Origin: Rutpela maculata
Taxonomy: Eukaryota > Arthropoda > Insecta > Coleoptera > Cerambycidae
Direction: 5' to 3'
NCBI GenBank assembly: GCA_936432065.2
Contig: OW386287.2
Location: 73,651,804 to 73,715,803 of the forward strand
DNA length: 64,000 bases
The notes beneath the pieces are model-generated. The model was not told where the DNA came from and made no database searches. It worked only from the letters and a program-made list of their open reading frames with translations. The position numbers and the translations under genes were made by a program. Below are positions 10,803 to 22,609 of the stretch, piece by piece (within the stretch, counting starts at the first letter, position 1; the number at the start of each line of letters is the position of its first letter).

Positions 10803-12270
10803 AGCCAGTTAATTTTTTAGTTAAATCTTGAGATAATTTGATAAAAAACACGAAAAAACGTTTGTCCTACAAGTGTTCTCACCCACAACATATACAAATA
10901 ACGAGGTCGAAAAAAATGATTAGTAACCAGCTGTATTTTTTACTATTGCTTAATAGATATTTTTAAAATGAAATGGCCACATTGTCCTACAAATTGAATG
11001 CTATGTTGTTCCAGTCCTACGCTCGGAAATTGTCAGTTCCACGGTAACACTTTTCTCATTAGTAACAACCTAATTTTCACGATTTTACTAATGTCCTACA
11101 AAAAAAGCGGTATAAACATAACATAAACATAAACACACCACAGATAGTAGACAACCCCCAAATCCAAAGCCAAGGCTGTCCGGAAGGGGGTTACACATTC
11201 GGAAAAACGCAGACATACATCCACACCCACCGGTGTTGTCAATACCGGGGCTGGGGGTCGAACCCAGAGCGCGGTAGCGAGTCGATCAGCGTATTCGCCA
11301 CTCAATACGCCTTAACCGATTGAGCTACCGTGCCGGTATATATTGATAAAAAATTAAAAACACTTATTTTGAAATTTCATTCCATAGGTAAAGTTTTATA
11401 TTATTTTTCATTCGTTAAACGTTTGTTAAAGAGTTTGTTTTTCGGTTGCCTTGACTACGTTTATGAGAGCTAATTAAAATAAACCCCGTGTTTGTCCACA
11501 ACAACATACTGCCAAAATAATTTGACAGGTTGTCGGATTGTCTAATTCGTGCGAAAGAAAAAGTGACTATGGAGTGTTTTTTATGCAATTTACTGTGTAC
11601 AAAACCTGATTAAACAAACACTTAAACATTAAAAATAATACTACTTTAGAATTATAAAGAAAATATTTCGGTCTTGTAGTCGAACATTTAATAAAACATA
11701 ACAGTGCATGAAAAATTCAAATATTCGCAACGAATGTGAATTTGCAAACTACGGTTTAAAATCAAGGGAAATGTTGTTTTTTGATAATCTGAATCTATGT
11801 GCTAAATTTGGTAGATATCAGAATTCCGCTTAAGTAATAAAAGTATATTAATTTACCAAAACCGCAATTATAAAATAATTCGTTACTTAAAATAATTTTT
11901 GTCGGACTAGCGATACATACCAATTTTTTTGTAAGTCACTATTTTATTTGGGCAGAGAATACACTAACCTATCATGTGTTATCTTTGTCCTACAGTTACT
12001 AATGAGAAAAGTGTTACCGTGGAACTGACAATTTCCGAGCGTAGGACTGGAAAAACATACCATTCAATTTGTAGGACAATGTGGCTATTTCATTTTAAAA
12101 ACATTTATTAAGCAATAGTAAAAAAATCAGCTGGTTACTAATCATTTTTTACCTCGTTATTTGGATATGTTGGAGGTGGGGGACGCTTCGGACAAACCAT
12201 CGATTTTGTAGGACAAGCGTTTGTTCGTGTTTTTTATTAAATTATCTCAAGATTTAACTAAAAAACTAAC
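10803..12270. mobile_element. Non-autonomous long-TIR element with subterminal TTGTAGGACAA repeats
   Basis: The left arm (~10803-11095) and right arm (~11980-12270) are inverted copies, sharing blocks such as TTAGTTAAATCTTGAGATAA at the outer edge and AGTGTTACCGTGGAACTGAC at the inner edge. The motif TTGTAGGACAA, or its complement, recurs several times in each arm at roughly 100-bp spacing, which would suit transposase-binding sites. The interior carries a SINE (11098-11335) and no recognisable gene. The superfamily is unknown. Confidence 0.7.
11098..11335 (-). mobile_element. tRNA-headed SINE, family 1 (near full length)
   Basis: On the minus strand the head reads GGCACGGTAGCTCAATCGGT with A-box TAGCTCAATCGG, then B-box GGTTCGACCCC about 60 bases later. 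The body includes CCCCCTTCCGGACAGCC and ends in a GTTTAT-rich tail at the low-coordinate side. A second, decayed copy is at 51150-51345 and a head fragment at 9336. The enlarged spacing between boxes and the non-tRNA body show it is a SINE and not a tRNA gene. Confidence 0.8.
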
Positions 12271-13279
12271 TGTTACTAATCAAATTTGAACAATCACCCA
12301 ATCGACATATATACACCCAAGCGCAGTTATTAACTACCACTACGAGAATTTTCGCAGAGAGAAAAGTTGGGCGTTTCGTCAAAACGAAGCTGCTCACGAA
12401 AATTCAGCCTGTTACTAATCATTAAAAAAAGGGCGCTGTACTGTGGACTAAATATATTGGAACTTAAAATCTTAAACTTTTTCGCAAACAACAACCTATT
12501 CTCACTCTCATATATTTTTGTCCTCAATAAAGTATTAAAAAATAAACATCGATATTTAATAAATATGTAAATATTTAATGAATAATTATTTTTGTTTAAT
12601 TAAATACTGCTTTTAGAAGTTTTAGATTTGAAACACATCCCCCCCCTACCCTTTTTTTACTTTTGTCGATTTACGTGATCGTCTAATATTTTTTTTATAA
12701 GTTAGAGAACCCAAATTACGTTGCGTTATACCCTAATTATTATTCCCAGATTCTTTTTATAACGTTTGATATTACTTATTGTTGTTTTGTTTTTTAGGTA
12801 CAAATTTAGAATAATCGCCTTTGTAACTTTACTATTCTTTTCATAGTAGGTACTCTTGATAAAGGCCTAACAAGCCGGAACATATGTAGAGCATTTCTGA
12901 TACATTTTTTTAATATTGGAAAGTTAATTTTGTACCTATGGATTCTAAAAGTTTGAGAAATATTGGACAGTGTATAGGCGAGTTGTGGGAACGCCTAAAT
13001 CGTTGATTTACGTTCACGCTCTTTATTATAAACAATGTTTAATAATTGTAAATTTTTTTCATTTTCGTTCCACAATGAAAACGGTACATTATACACGAAA
13101 ATTTAAAATTAAATTATTTTCAAACCTTCAATTGTTAATGAAGCAAAAACTATGTAGGTATATTTTTTACATATAGCTTCAAAATAGGTTTTTCTTCTCA
13201 CGTCAAATATTTATTATTTCACGGCACTTTTTCGGAGTAAATTTAAATTTAAATAAAATTTAGGAAAAATAGCTATATA
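12271..13279. other. No gene seen
   Basis: AT-rich sequence between two inverted-repeat elements. Overlapping 65-67-codon frames near 12330-12570 on both strands have no recognisable motif and look like chance. A small stem, GGCGAG...GGAACGCC, lies near 12976-12996. Confidence 0.3.
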
Positions 13280-14003
13280 CAGTGTGTCCCAGGATATATG
13301 TAATAAGTGTAATTAACAAAAAAATTTCAAATTTTTTAATGGCACTTGAGGATTGAGTCTTGCTTCGTGTAAAACTGAGATATGTAAAAAATGAGTTGAC
13401 TCGTTGCTATACAGGGTGTTTTATAAGTAAATTTGTGTAAATCATTACTAATAAACTACCTTTATTTATCAAAGTATGAAAAAATTACACTAAAAACAAA
13501 GTTGTTTGGAATGCAATTTATGCCTCCTTGCCAAATTTCAGGAATATAAATTTACTTTGTTGGAACTGACCTTTTTTCAATAAATTAGTATTTTATTTTG
13601 ATTAATGCGACGAAAATATATTTTAGCAAGTTAAGAATGCTCTGAACTCGTATACACATAAAACAAAAGTTTTCGTCACATCAATCAAATTATAATACTA
13701 ATTTATTGAATAGCGGGCAGTTCCAACAAAGTAAGTTTTTATACCTGAAATTTGCAAAGGCGGTATAAAATTCCATTCTAAACAACTTTTCTCAGCTGAA
13801 TTTTTTCATATTTGGAAAAATAAAGGTAGTGTATTATATTGATGATCTTCACAAATTAGCTTATAAAACACCCTGTATAGCACCAATGCAAATCGTTTTT
13901 GACATGTCTTTTGCATCAAGCAGAACTGAATCCCCAAGTGCCATTAAAAAATTCGAACATTTTTGTCCATTACACCTCGTTACACCTATCCTGGGGCACA
14001 CTG
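13280..14003. mobile_element. Tc1/mariner-type foldback MITE (CAGTGTGTCCCAGGATA ends)
   Basis: The left end CAGTGTGTCCCAGGATA follows TA (13278-13279). The right end is its complement, with one or two changes, finishing at 14003 before TA. The arms of about 300 bp include an internal CAGGGTGTTTTATAAG block. Related copies are at 14824-15187 (half) and 63766-64000 (cut by the window edge), so this is a repeated family. It is non-coding. Confidence 0.8.
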
Positions 14004-15187
14004 TATATAGTCATTGCAATTTCTCCAAGTAATATATAAGAAATATTATGCTTAAATGATTTTTTTAAAATAATTATTTTACGAGATAATACATCTTTTA
14101 AACATGTTATACTTTTTTGTATCCATTAATTGTCAATTAAATATTTTAAAATGTAACGAAAATTAAAAATACGTATGGATATAAATTTGATTTTCATTTA
14201 AGAGTAAAAGTACTTTTGATCTTCAAGTTGTTAGTGCATTTTATTCTAGTATATTTAACAAACCAACATGTGTTTCTTTATTTTCCTTTAGATATATTTC
14301 CTAGAATAAGCAATAATAGTCTATACTGTTAGCTACCCTATTGTAAATAATTTGTGTTACACTTGTCTATTTTGTGTTTTTTATGACAACCTGAGTTAAG
14401 AAATGGTAGGGCATTCAGTCCCCAGGTCACAGTGTTACTATGTTTTGTTGTTTAGATCATGCTTTGTAGAAAAGGGTCAAATTTATTTAATACCTATCCG
14501 TTTTGTTCGATAAATAAGTGTTTTTTAACAGAATTAAAAACTTTAGCCCCCCATATGTATATGTCGCATGGAAAATTGACTAAAAAGTACTTTTACACCT
14601 AAACGAACAATAAGAAATTAAAAAAAAAACAAATTAAAGGGAAAGACGAAAGACTAGTTTTCATATCCAGACGTATTTTTAATGTTCGTTACATTTTAAA
14701 ATATTTAATTAACAATTAATGGATACAAAAAAGTATATTATCTTGTAAAATAATTATTAAAAAAAAATCCTTTAAGCATAATGTTTCTTATATATTACTT
14801 GGAGAAATTGCAATGACTATATACAGAGTGCCCCAGGATAGGTGTAACGAGGTGCAATGGACAAAAAATGTTCGAATTTTTTAATGGCACTTGGGGGGAT
14901 TCAGTTCTGTTTGATGCAAAAGACATATCAAAAATGATTTGCATTGGTGCTATACAGGGTGTTTTATAAGCTAATTTGTAAAGATCATCACTATAATACA
15001 CTACCTTTATTTTTCCAAATATGAAAAAATTCAACTAAGAAAAATTGTTCAGAATGTAATTTTATACCACCTTTGCAAATTTCAGGTATAAAAATTTACT
15101 TTGTTGGAACTGCCCGCTATTCAATAAATTAGTATTATAAATTATAATTTGATTGATGTGAAAAAAACTTTTGTTTTATGTGTATAT
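13645..15187. repeat. Inverted duplication, ~540-bp arms, spanning a MITE and its flank
   Basis: Sequence from about 13645 to 14195 recurs inverted at about 14650 to 15187, with a ~455-bp spacer. The similarity does not stop at the MITE boundary (14003). It continues through flanking sequence such as TTGCAATTTCTCCAAGTAAT, so the element and its neighbouring DNA were duplicated together. The right arm ends abruptly where element 3 begins. Confidence 0.75.
14824..15187. mobile_element. Half copy of the CAGTGTG foldback MITE, truncated by element 3
   Basis: It starts CAGAGTGCCCCAGGATAG after TA and matches the first half of the 13280-14003 family, including the CAGGGTGTTTTATAAG block. It stops at about 15187, where the terminal repeat of element 3 starts. 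The missing half is not found beyond element 3's right end. Confidence 0.7.
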
Positions 15188-16705
15188 GCTTTTTTTGTAA
15201 AATGTCAAGGGATGAAAAGTGTTTAGATCGACGTTTTCTATAATAGTGGAGTCAAAATAAAATTTGAATGGAATTCTCTGACTACAGCAATTTTATTGTT
15301 TTAATTTGTTGTAGGTATAATAACAAGTGCTCTGAGCAATTTTTTGTTAAATCCGTCCATTGCTTTTTGTAGAATTTTAACAATTTATTTTTCAACACAG
15401 AAATTTTCTGCTATTTTTCTTATTATCTCAGGTCATAGTAATCGTATCACAATAATAAAAATACCAAATTGTTCGCCATAAGATTATGAATAAGACTAGG
15501 CATATGAAGAAACTTCTTGATAATTTGTAAATTTGTAAAAAAATAAAAACCACCAAAAATTGCCTTTTTTTAACAATTTAAGAAATCGGATGTAATAATC
15601 CACCAATTTTAACGAAAGTTGATGGAACCATGCCCTTCATTGAACTAAACCTCCGTGCTAAATTTTAGCGCAAAATATTTATTCAAACTGTTAAAAATCA
15701 ACAATAATTTCGAAATTTCCATCGCATTTTGTTTAAATGGTAGGACAATTTTTCTTTTAAAGTGTAGGTTTTTACATACACTTTACGGTAGTGTTTAGAA
15801 AGAAAAAAAAATTTAAATTTAAACCAATTTTTTGGACTTTAATTGTAATTATGGATATTGCACGTATAAACAATTTCAAATAACTCCGTGAAACCAAAAA
15901 TGATAAGCGAATTATGAAAGTATATGAAATAATCAACGTTTAAAAAAAATAATGATGTTCTACTTGCATTTGAATGAGTGATACGTTAGTTTTTGCGTTT
16001 TAGTCGATTATAAGTAAACTTACCGATATTTTTGCTTGAAATTTACGGACACTGTTCCAAAATGATTATATTTCTCTCTCTGCTAATTGAAAATTATCCA
16101 CAACTAAAATGTTTTAAATAACATCACATAAAGCACCATTGAGGACAAAACGCACGTACAAAAAAAATTATCTCCCATTCTTTGAATATTGTAACTAGGC
16201 AACTAACTTTAATTAATGGTAGACATCACTCCATTTTCGTCACATCGAGTTTTTTTTAATATTTTTAATCTTTTTTCGTATATTCTGATTCTATTATTTA
16301 ACAAAATATAATTTGTTAAGTTTTTATTCATCAAAAATTCAACAATTAATTTTTTTATAATGTTTTTGGCTTTTGTCATACTTGATTTTCTGTTTCTTTT
16401 TAAAATGTTTATGTTTTGTGTTCATTTTAAATGTTTAATGCATTGTAACGTAAAATACTTTGTTTAGCCGTCATTTAATTAAAATGCATTGGAAATTTTA
16501 GTTTCTAAATATTTATTTTGTGGGACCAGACCTAAAGGTTATTTACTGATAAACAAATAATTTGTAATTTAGTCGAGAAAATAAGTTCGGCCTAGCCCGT
16601 ACCATTTATTTCATATGTAAGAGAACGTTGATAGAGATATAATGCAGTGGTACAGAAGAAGAATATAAATATTCTTTAATTATACACACAAATATTATTG
16701 TAGTT

Positions 16706-17363
16706 TCCTTTTTTTACAGACAAAATCTGAATCATCATATTCATCTTCATCGACGGAGCTTTCTTCACTAACAATTTGAAAATCATCTTCACTTTTCGAA
16801 ACATTGCTTACTTAGTTGTTTTCAATGTCTTCCGCTGTAACAATTAAATTTTTTAAGTCTGCTTCATCTGTTTCCATCTCAGAAATCGATAAAACATCGT
16901 CTTCCTCGTCGTCAAGTTCGTCCTCAGTTTGTTTCAATGTTATTTCGGAACAGTTGTTGCAATTTAATCCATTACAAAAATGACACAAATTTGTGCATTT
17001 AATCCCTATCCTTTTACATGAAAAAAGTTTTGTTTTGCAACACGATTTACACATACAGCAAATAGTCTTCAATAAAGTATCTGGCAAAGAATTTTTTGTT
17101 GTTGTCAGTGGCATTAATCCATTTATGCTATCTTTCCAACCATACTCTTCAGGATTTTTATCTGAAAATCCTAACCATTTCTGTATTTGAAAATACACCC
17201 TCAATGAATGTTCGTTTGCAGCTTCTTCGGTTGGTGGGAGAAGAGATAATTTGCATGATGTTTTTGAAGTGCATTTTTTAAAACATTCAAAACGCAGAAC
17301 GTATAAACATGTGTTTTTCATTGGATCTGGGAAATATCCTTGCCTTTGTAGCTTGTCGATCAT
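16706..17363 (-). pseudogene. EEAD/CxC-family transposon protein, C-terminal fragment (copy 3)
   Basis: A 183-codon frame (17363-16812) ends ...AEDIENN and then, after one in-frame stop, continues in the same frame for about 34 codons to about 16706. It contains LPPTEEAANEHSLRVYFQIQ, matching the LPPT..aa..H..R.yfQ motif of this family, then EEYGWK, and a Cys cluster (CCMCKSCCKTKLFSCKR...KCTNLC). An acidic tail rich in Asp and Glu follows. The central nuclease-like domain is absent, lost between the TIR arms. Function of the Cys cluster is probably zinc binding (inference). The start Met is arbitrary because the frame is a fragment. Confidence 0.8.
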
Positions 17364-19100
17364 AAAAAACTTGCATATTTTTTTTTAAGCATGGATATTT
17401 CAGAAGTATACTAAGCTAGGTACTTTATAAATATGTAAAAAAAATAATTAAAACCAGCTAATGCTTCGTATTATTGACCAGAGAACACAAGGAGAACGTC
17501 ACTTAGTTCGAGCAACGAGAAGCAGTAGTACGTATTTATCAGCGAAAAATCTGAAAATGGCAAAAGATTCTTCAGAAAAGCTCCTCCTAGGGGTCTACGA
17601 GTCACGCGGGACTACACTTAAAAATCCATAACATTTCATATCACACTAGCGAAAACAACATTTCTTCATATTACTCTGAAGCAAGGAAGCAAAAGTGGCC
17701 CAATTACAAAAACTATTAAACATCGCAAATAATCAATATTGTCTTGAATTATTTTACTAAACATAGAAATAATCTACCTAGATTAAAATTCCCAATGCAT
17801 TTTAATTAAATAACGGCTAAACAAATTATTTTACGTTACAATACGTTAAAAATTGAAAATAAACAAAAACACAAACATTTTAAAAAGAAACAGAAAATTA
17901 GATATGACAAGAGCCGAAAACATTATAAAAAAATAAAGATTGTTGCATTTTTGATGAATAAAAATTTAACAAAATATATTTTGTTAAATAATAGAATCAG
18001 AATATATGAAAAAAGACTAAAAATGTTTAAAAAAAGACTTGATATGATGAAAATGGAGTGATGTATACCATCTTTGATTTTACAGTAAAATCAAAGATAC
18101 CATTAAGTAGTTGCCTAGTTAGGTACAATATTTAAAGAGTGGGGCGAAAATTTTTTTATTGAATGTGCATTACGTCCTTAATGGTGCTTTATGCGATGTA
18201 AATTAAAAAATTTTAGTTGTGGATAATTTTCAACTAGCAGAGAGAGAAATGTAATCATTTTAGAACAATATGCGCAAATTTTAAGAAAAAATATCAATAT
18301 GTTTAGTTATAATAAACTAAAACGCAAAAACTAACGTATCACGGATTCTGATGCAAGTAGAACATCATTCTATTTTAAACGTTGGTTATTTCATATACTT
18401 TCATAATTCACTTATCGTTTTTGATTTCACAAAAAAATCACGTAATTATTTAAAATTGTTTATACGTGCAATATCCATAGTTACAATTAAAGTCCAAAAA
18501 ATTGGTTTAAATTTATTTTTTTTCTTTCTAAACACCACCGTAAAGTGCATGTAAAAACCTACACTTTAAAAGAAAAATTGTCCTACTACAAGTCGATGCA
18601 CTTAAACAAAATGAAATAGAAATTTCGAAATTATTGTTGATTTTTAGCAGTTTGAATGAATATTTTGCGCTAAAATTTAGCACGGAGGTTTAGTTCAATA
18701 AAGGCCATGGTTCCACCAATTTTCGTTAAAATTGGTGGATTATTACATCATATTTCTTAAACTGTTAAAAAAAGGCAATTTTTGGTGGTTTATATATTTT
18801 TTTAGAAATTTACAAATTATCAAGAAGTTTCTTCACATGCCTAGTCTTATTCATAATTTTATAGCGAACAGTTTGTTATTTTTATTATCGCGATACGATT
18901 ACTGTGACCTGAGATAATAGGAAAAATAGCAGAAAATTTCTGTGTTGAAAAATAAATTATTAAAATTTTACAAGAAGCAATGGTCGGATTTAGCAAAAAA
19001 ATGCTCAGAGCACTTATACCTACAACAAATTAAAACAATACAATTGCTGTAGCTAGAGAATTTCTTATTAACCTATTTTGATCCTTAATTTGACTCCACT

Positions 19101-19200
19101 ATAAGAAAAGGGAAAGAGAATCATAAAATTTTCACACGCTTTCTCGCAACCTCGGAAAACCATGTGAACATTTTATGATTTTCTTTCCCTTTTCTTATAG
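19101..19200. mobile_element. ~100-bp hairpin MITE nested in the right arm of element 3
   Basis: ATAAGAAAAGGGAAAGAGAA is mirrored by its complement at the other end, giving arms of about 40 bp and a ~25-bp loop. The equivalent place in the left arm (about 15240) lacks it and reads CTATAATAG, which looks like the empty site with TA as target. This makes the boundaries unusually clear. Confidence 0.75.
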
Positions 19201-19603
19201 AAAACATCGATCTAAACGCTTTTCATCCCTTGACACTGTCCAAAAAAATGCATCGTTTTCGAGATATATCATCAATTTTTGATTTATGTAATACATGTTT
19301 TTCACATGTATTTCTGCGACTGCGCAAAGGCGGTTGAAAAATGTCAGATTTTTGTTTCACTTCCTTATGGAAAATGTCGTTTTAAACATTTTTCGTCTCT
19401 TACCATTTTTCAAAAAAAAACGTATTTTTTAAGGTATTCGCGATTTTTATGAATTTTTTGCAACATAAAAATATTTTCATTCATTGCGGAAAAACGGACT
19501 GAGTCATAAGGAATTGGTAATATTTTACCTGCAGATTCTATAACCAAAAATATTAATTTTTTGCTTAATAACTGGGGGTCAAATATTAATACTTACTGAG
19601 ATA

Positions 19604-19796
19604 CAGGGTGTAGTAAATAAATACATCTGTGTCAGCATGTTACACTTATTTCCATAGCCCACTCTGTTACACATTTTCAGCACCACCCATTACTTAATCA
19701 GGATGTTTGTTTTACTTTAACTAAGTACAAATCAAGCGCGGTCCTACGGGGGGGGGGGGACGGGGGGTAATTACCCATTCCTTGTAACTCACCCTG
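19604..19796. mobile_element. Short MITE with CAGGGTG ends
   Basis: CAGGGTGTAG follows TA at 19602-19603, and the right side ends ...CTCACCCTG before TA at 19797. Only about 7-9 bp of the ends match, so the assignment is modest. A G-rich run (about 19748-19776) lies inside. Confidence 0.4.
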
Positions 19797-20310
19797 TATA
19801 TTGATTAGTTGCCTCAGAGATTTTTAGAATGCCATTATGGTTAAAAGTAATAAGCAAAAATTTTTAAAACAGACCAAGTAGGTATAGGTATTGTGTATGC
19901 ATAAAACGTTACATTAAACATATATTTTAATGTCAATATTAAATGCTTTTACGATTTCAAAAATATTTCATGAATATTGAAACTATTATAAAATGTAAAA
20001 TTGTAAAATGTTCAATGGTGTTGAACGTGCATTCTACCAATCTTATAATTTTTACTAAATCACAGAGTTCAGAAAAAAATAATACTTAATGACGAATAAG
20101 ATATTCCCAATAAGTAAATTGACAAAGAACTATTTAGAACAAACTTTATTACCAGATGGAAATATCGGACCAATTAATATATCTGGATAGTCCCTAAAAT
20201 ATACAGTATATAGCTAAACTATATACTAGTATATAGGGTACCCTAAAGTACGCGGTATATGCTTTATATTTATATATACTCTGGAGTCCCTGAACTACAC
20301 GCACAACATA

Positions 20311-20312
<2 letters not shown>

Positions 20313-20343
<31 letters not shown>
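20313..20343. repeat. (TA)n microsatellite
   Basis: About 15 TA units preceded by CCCTGAACTACACGC. It is the inverted counterpart of the run at 8454-8487. Confidence 0.9.
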
Positions 20344-20346
<3 letters not shown>

Positions 20347-20399
20347 TTTGGTGAATTTAAAATTTTCCAAGTTGTACTGGCTCTGAAGGACGCCAGCGT

Positions 20400-22478
20400 A
20401 TTTTTAAATAAATAATCGTTACAAAGAGAGAGAGAGAAAGATAACATAATCTTGAATATAATAGCGAGTAAGAATAAAAACACAATAAAAATTTGAACAA
20501 TATGTTACAACACATTTATAGAAATTTACAATTTCTTTACAAGATGATTACAATTTAATTAAAGATAAAATATAGACGATAAAAATTGACAATTGAGATA
20601 CAAAAATAGTTTGAAATGGTAACAAAAATTAAGGAAAATAAATGTTTCAAAAAATTGAACAAATTTGACTGGATTTTTACATATTTTGCTTCTGACCAAA
20701 AATTGGGAGACAGTACAGTTTCCAAAAATCTTACGTAACTTGGCTGCAGCAGGACTATGGGGCTGGAAGCTACCGATGTTTCGGATTATGAGGGACGTAT
20801 GTTGAACCGGGATCTCAAAGTCTCCTTTTAGCTTAGAGTATGGCTCTGTCCACTCGAAACGATGCCGCTTCCCACGACCACAAAATTCCTTTTATATGAT
20901 AGATAACAGCAAATGTGTACTGGGTCACTCTTCTTCTCTTGGTCCAGGTATTTTACATAAAAAATGGGGAAAGATAAATAATTAAAACCAGTCGGGCAAG
21001 ATAGAAAAAATTAAATTACGATAAAAAAATCAATTCGATAATAAGTACCATATACTCAGAGACAAAATTCAGTTAAAACTAATTTAGCAACTACAAAATT
21101 CTTATTACTACACTAAGCTAAGTAGAAATTGTAAGTTAACAGATAAAAAAAAAGATAACAAGATATTACGTTAGAAAAAATTATTTGACCAAAACTACAA
21201 TAAATTTTACTCTGCAAAATGACTGGATAATGTTAAATTAAAATGAACCATAATATTTTTTGTATGATCAATTTTTAACTACAAAAAAATTACTATTTTC
21301 GGGACAAAAAATTTAAACATGAAATTTACACGAAAATCGGTAAGAAGAAATGCCCATCAAAAATTAGACAAAGTTAGGCTTTACTAAATATTAAATATTA
21401 TGTGGTTAGCATAATCTCATGAAGAAAAAAAAACAGGAAAAATTTACAATATAGCCTTTTAAGCCAAAGCCAAGAAAATTTACTCAATAATAAAAAAGGT
21501 AATCTACTTTAAAAATTACTGCCAAAAGATAAGATAATCTACGTTACTTTAAGGTAAAAGGTAGCAAAAAGATAAAAATTTACGTGATTTTTGTAAGACA
21601 AAAAAAACGTCGAAAAAGATAAGAAATTACTGTGGTTTGTTAAAAAAATTACGATATTTTCTCAGATTTTACTCTAAGAAATCAGACAAAATTTATAACA
21701 GCTGAGGTAATGGAACTTGTGCATTTTCGTGACACTTAAATCACTTAGATAAATATATTTAAACTTGGTGTGGACAGATAGATAGGTAATAATATTAGAT
21801 AATTAAAAGATATTTATTTATTTATCAGCAGCTAACTGGAATAAGATAAAAAACCGACACTTTCATTAATGACCAATTTAGGTAAGACAAAAGAGATATA
21901 ATCGATTCATTAATGAAAGTTACACGAAATACAGAAGAAAGGAAATGGTTGGTTGGTTCAGAAACCCCAAATTCTAGGAATCTCTGGACAAACGCTCGGT
22001 GAGTGCTTTATATCTCTACAAATAATCAAAAGATAATGAAAGAAAAACATTCACCTTACGTCCTCCAGATGTATCCCAGCTGTGGACTTTCTGGACAGAT
22101 TTAGCTTTGAGCCTGGTTCCAGCCTAGGTACCATTCAACCAGAAAATTCCACCCTTGATTCCTGAACCAACCACATGTACTCGTGCACAGTATATTCTCT
22201 AGTGCTTCACACACCAGGATGTAGTTCACCTAGAAAATGCATAAAAGCAGAAAAATATCTAGGAACCACAAAAGAGAATATAATAACCTCCACGGGTCAG
22301 TCTATGATTGTCTAACCCCCATGTTACACAATCAAAGATATAAGATAATGCCAGTGGGCCGATAATGATTATTTAATCATGGTTAAATAATCCAATACAT
22401 AAAGATAGTGCCAAATGGGCCGATAATAATAATTAATTAACCGCTAAGTCAATTAATTATCGATACGATAATAGGCGT
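20400..22478 (+). other. A-rich, AGATAA-rich compositional island, no gene
   Basis: Over about 2 kb the plus strand carries roughly twice as many A as T by eye, unlike the neighbouring DNA. AGATAA recurs at least ten times on the plus strand, for example near 20437, 20564, 20964, 21150, 21525, 21613, 21841, 22026 and 22338. Two GC-richer patches (about 20690-20940 and 21940-22330) are set in it. The second has an 11-bp stem, GGTTGGTTCAG (21951) with CTGAACCAACC (about 22161). A direct repeat built around GGGCCGATAAT occurs at about 22357 and 22417. No coding frame is visible. It could be the untranslated region of a retroelement, but that is unproven. Confidence 0.35.
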
Positions 22479-22609
22479 TTAACCTTTTAACAAAACACAC
22501 GGTTTAAATGGTGGTATATCAGATATACCACTAAGCTACAGAACAAGCAACATTAATTTTTTTTATGAACATTCTGAGAACAGTTTTTTCTTGTCGGACA
22601 TGCATAATG

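Larger units (their letters stand above)
15188..19251 (-). mobile_element. Element 3: long-TIR element (arms ~1.3 kb) with an EEAD/CxC-family gene end
   Basis: The left arm is about 15188-16508 and the right arm about 17780-19251. Blocks such as GTCAAGGGATGAAAAG at the outer edge, CCTCCGTGCTAAATTTTAGC in the middle and TTAATTAAAATGCATTGG at the inner edge occur in both, inverted. Between the arms lies only about 1.27 kb, carrying the C-terminal part of the gene on the minus strand. The arms make up about two thirds of the element. The right arm alone carries a ~100-bp hairpin insertion (19101-19200) and a ~30-bp palindrome near 18072. It interrupts the foldback half-copy on its left. Confidence 0.8.

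Noticed and set aside
11230..11335. A tRNA gene on the minus strand
   Set aside because: A and B boxes are present, but they are too far apart and followed by a non-tRNA body repeated elsewhere, which indicates a SINE.
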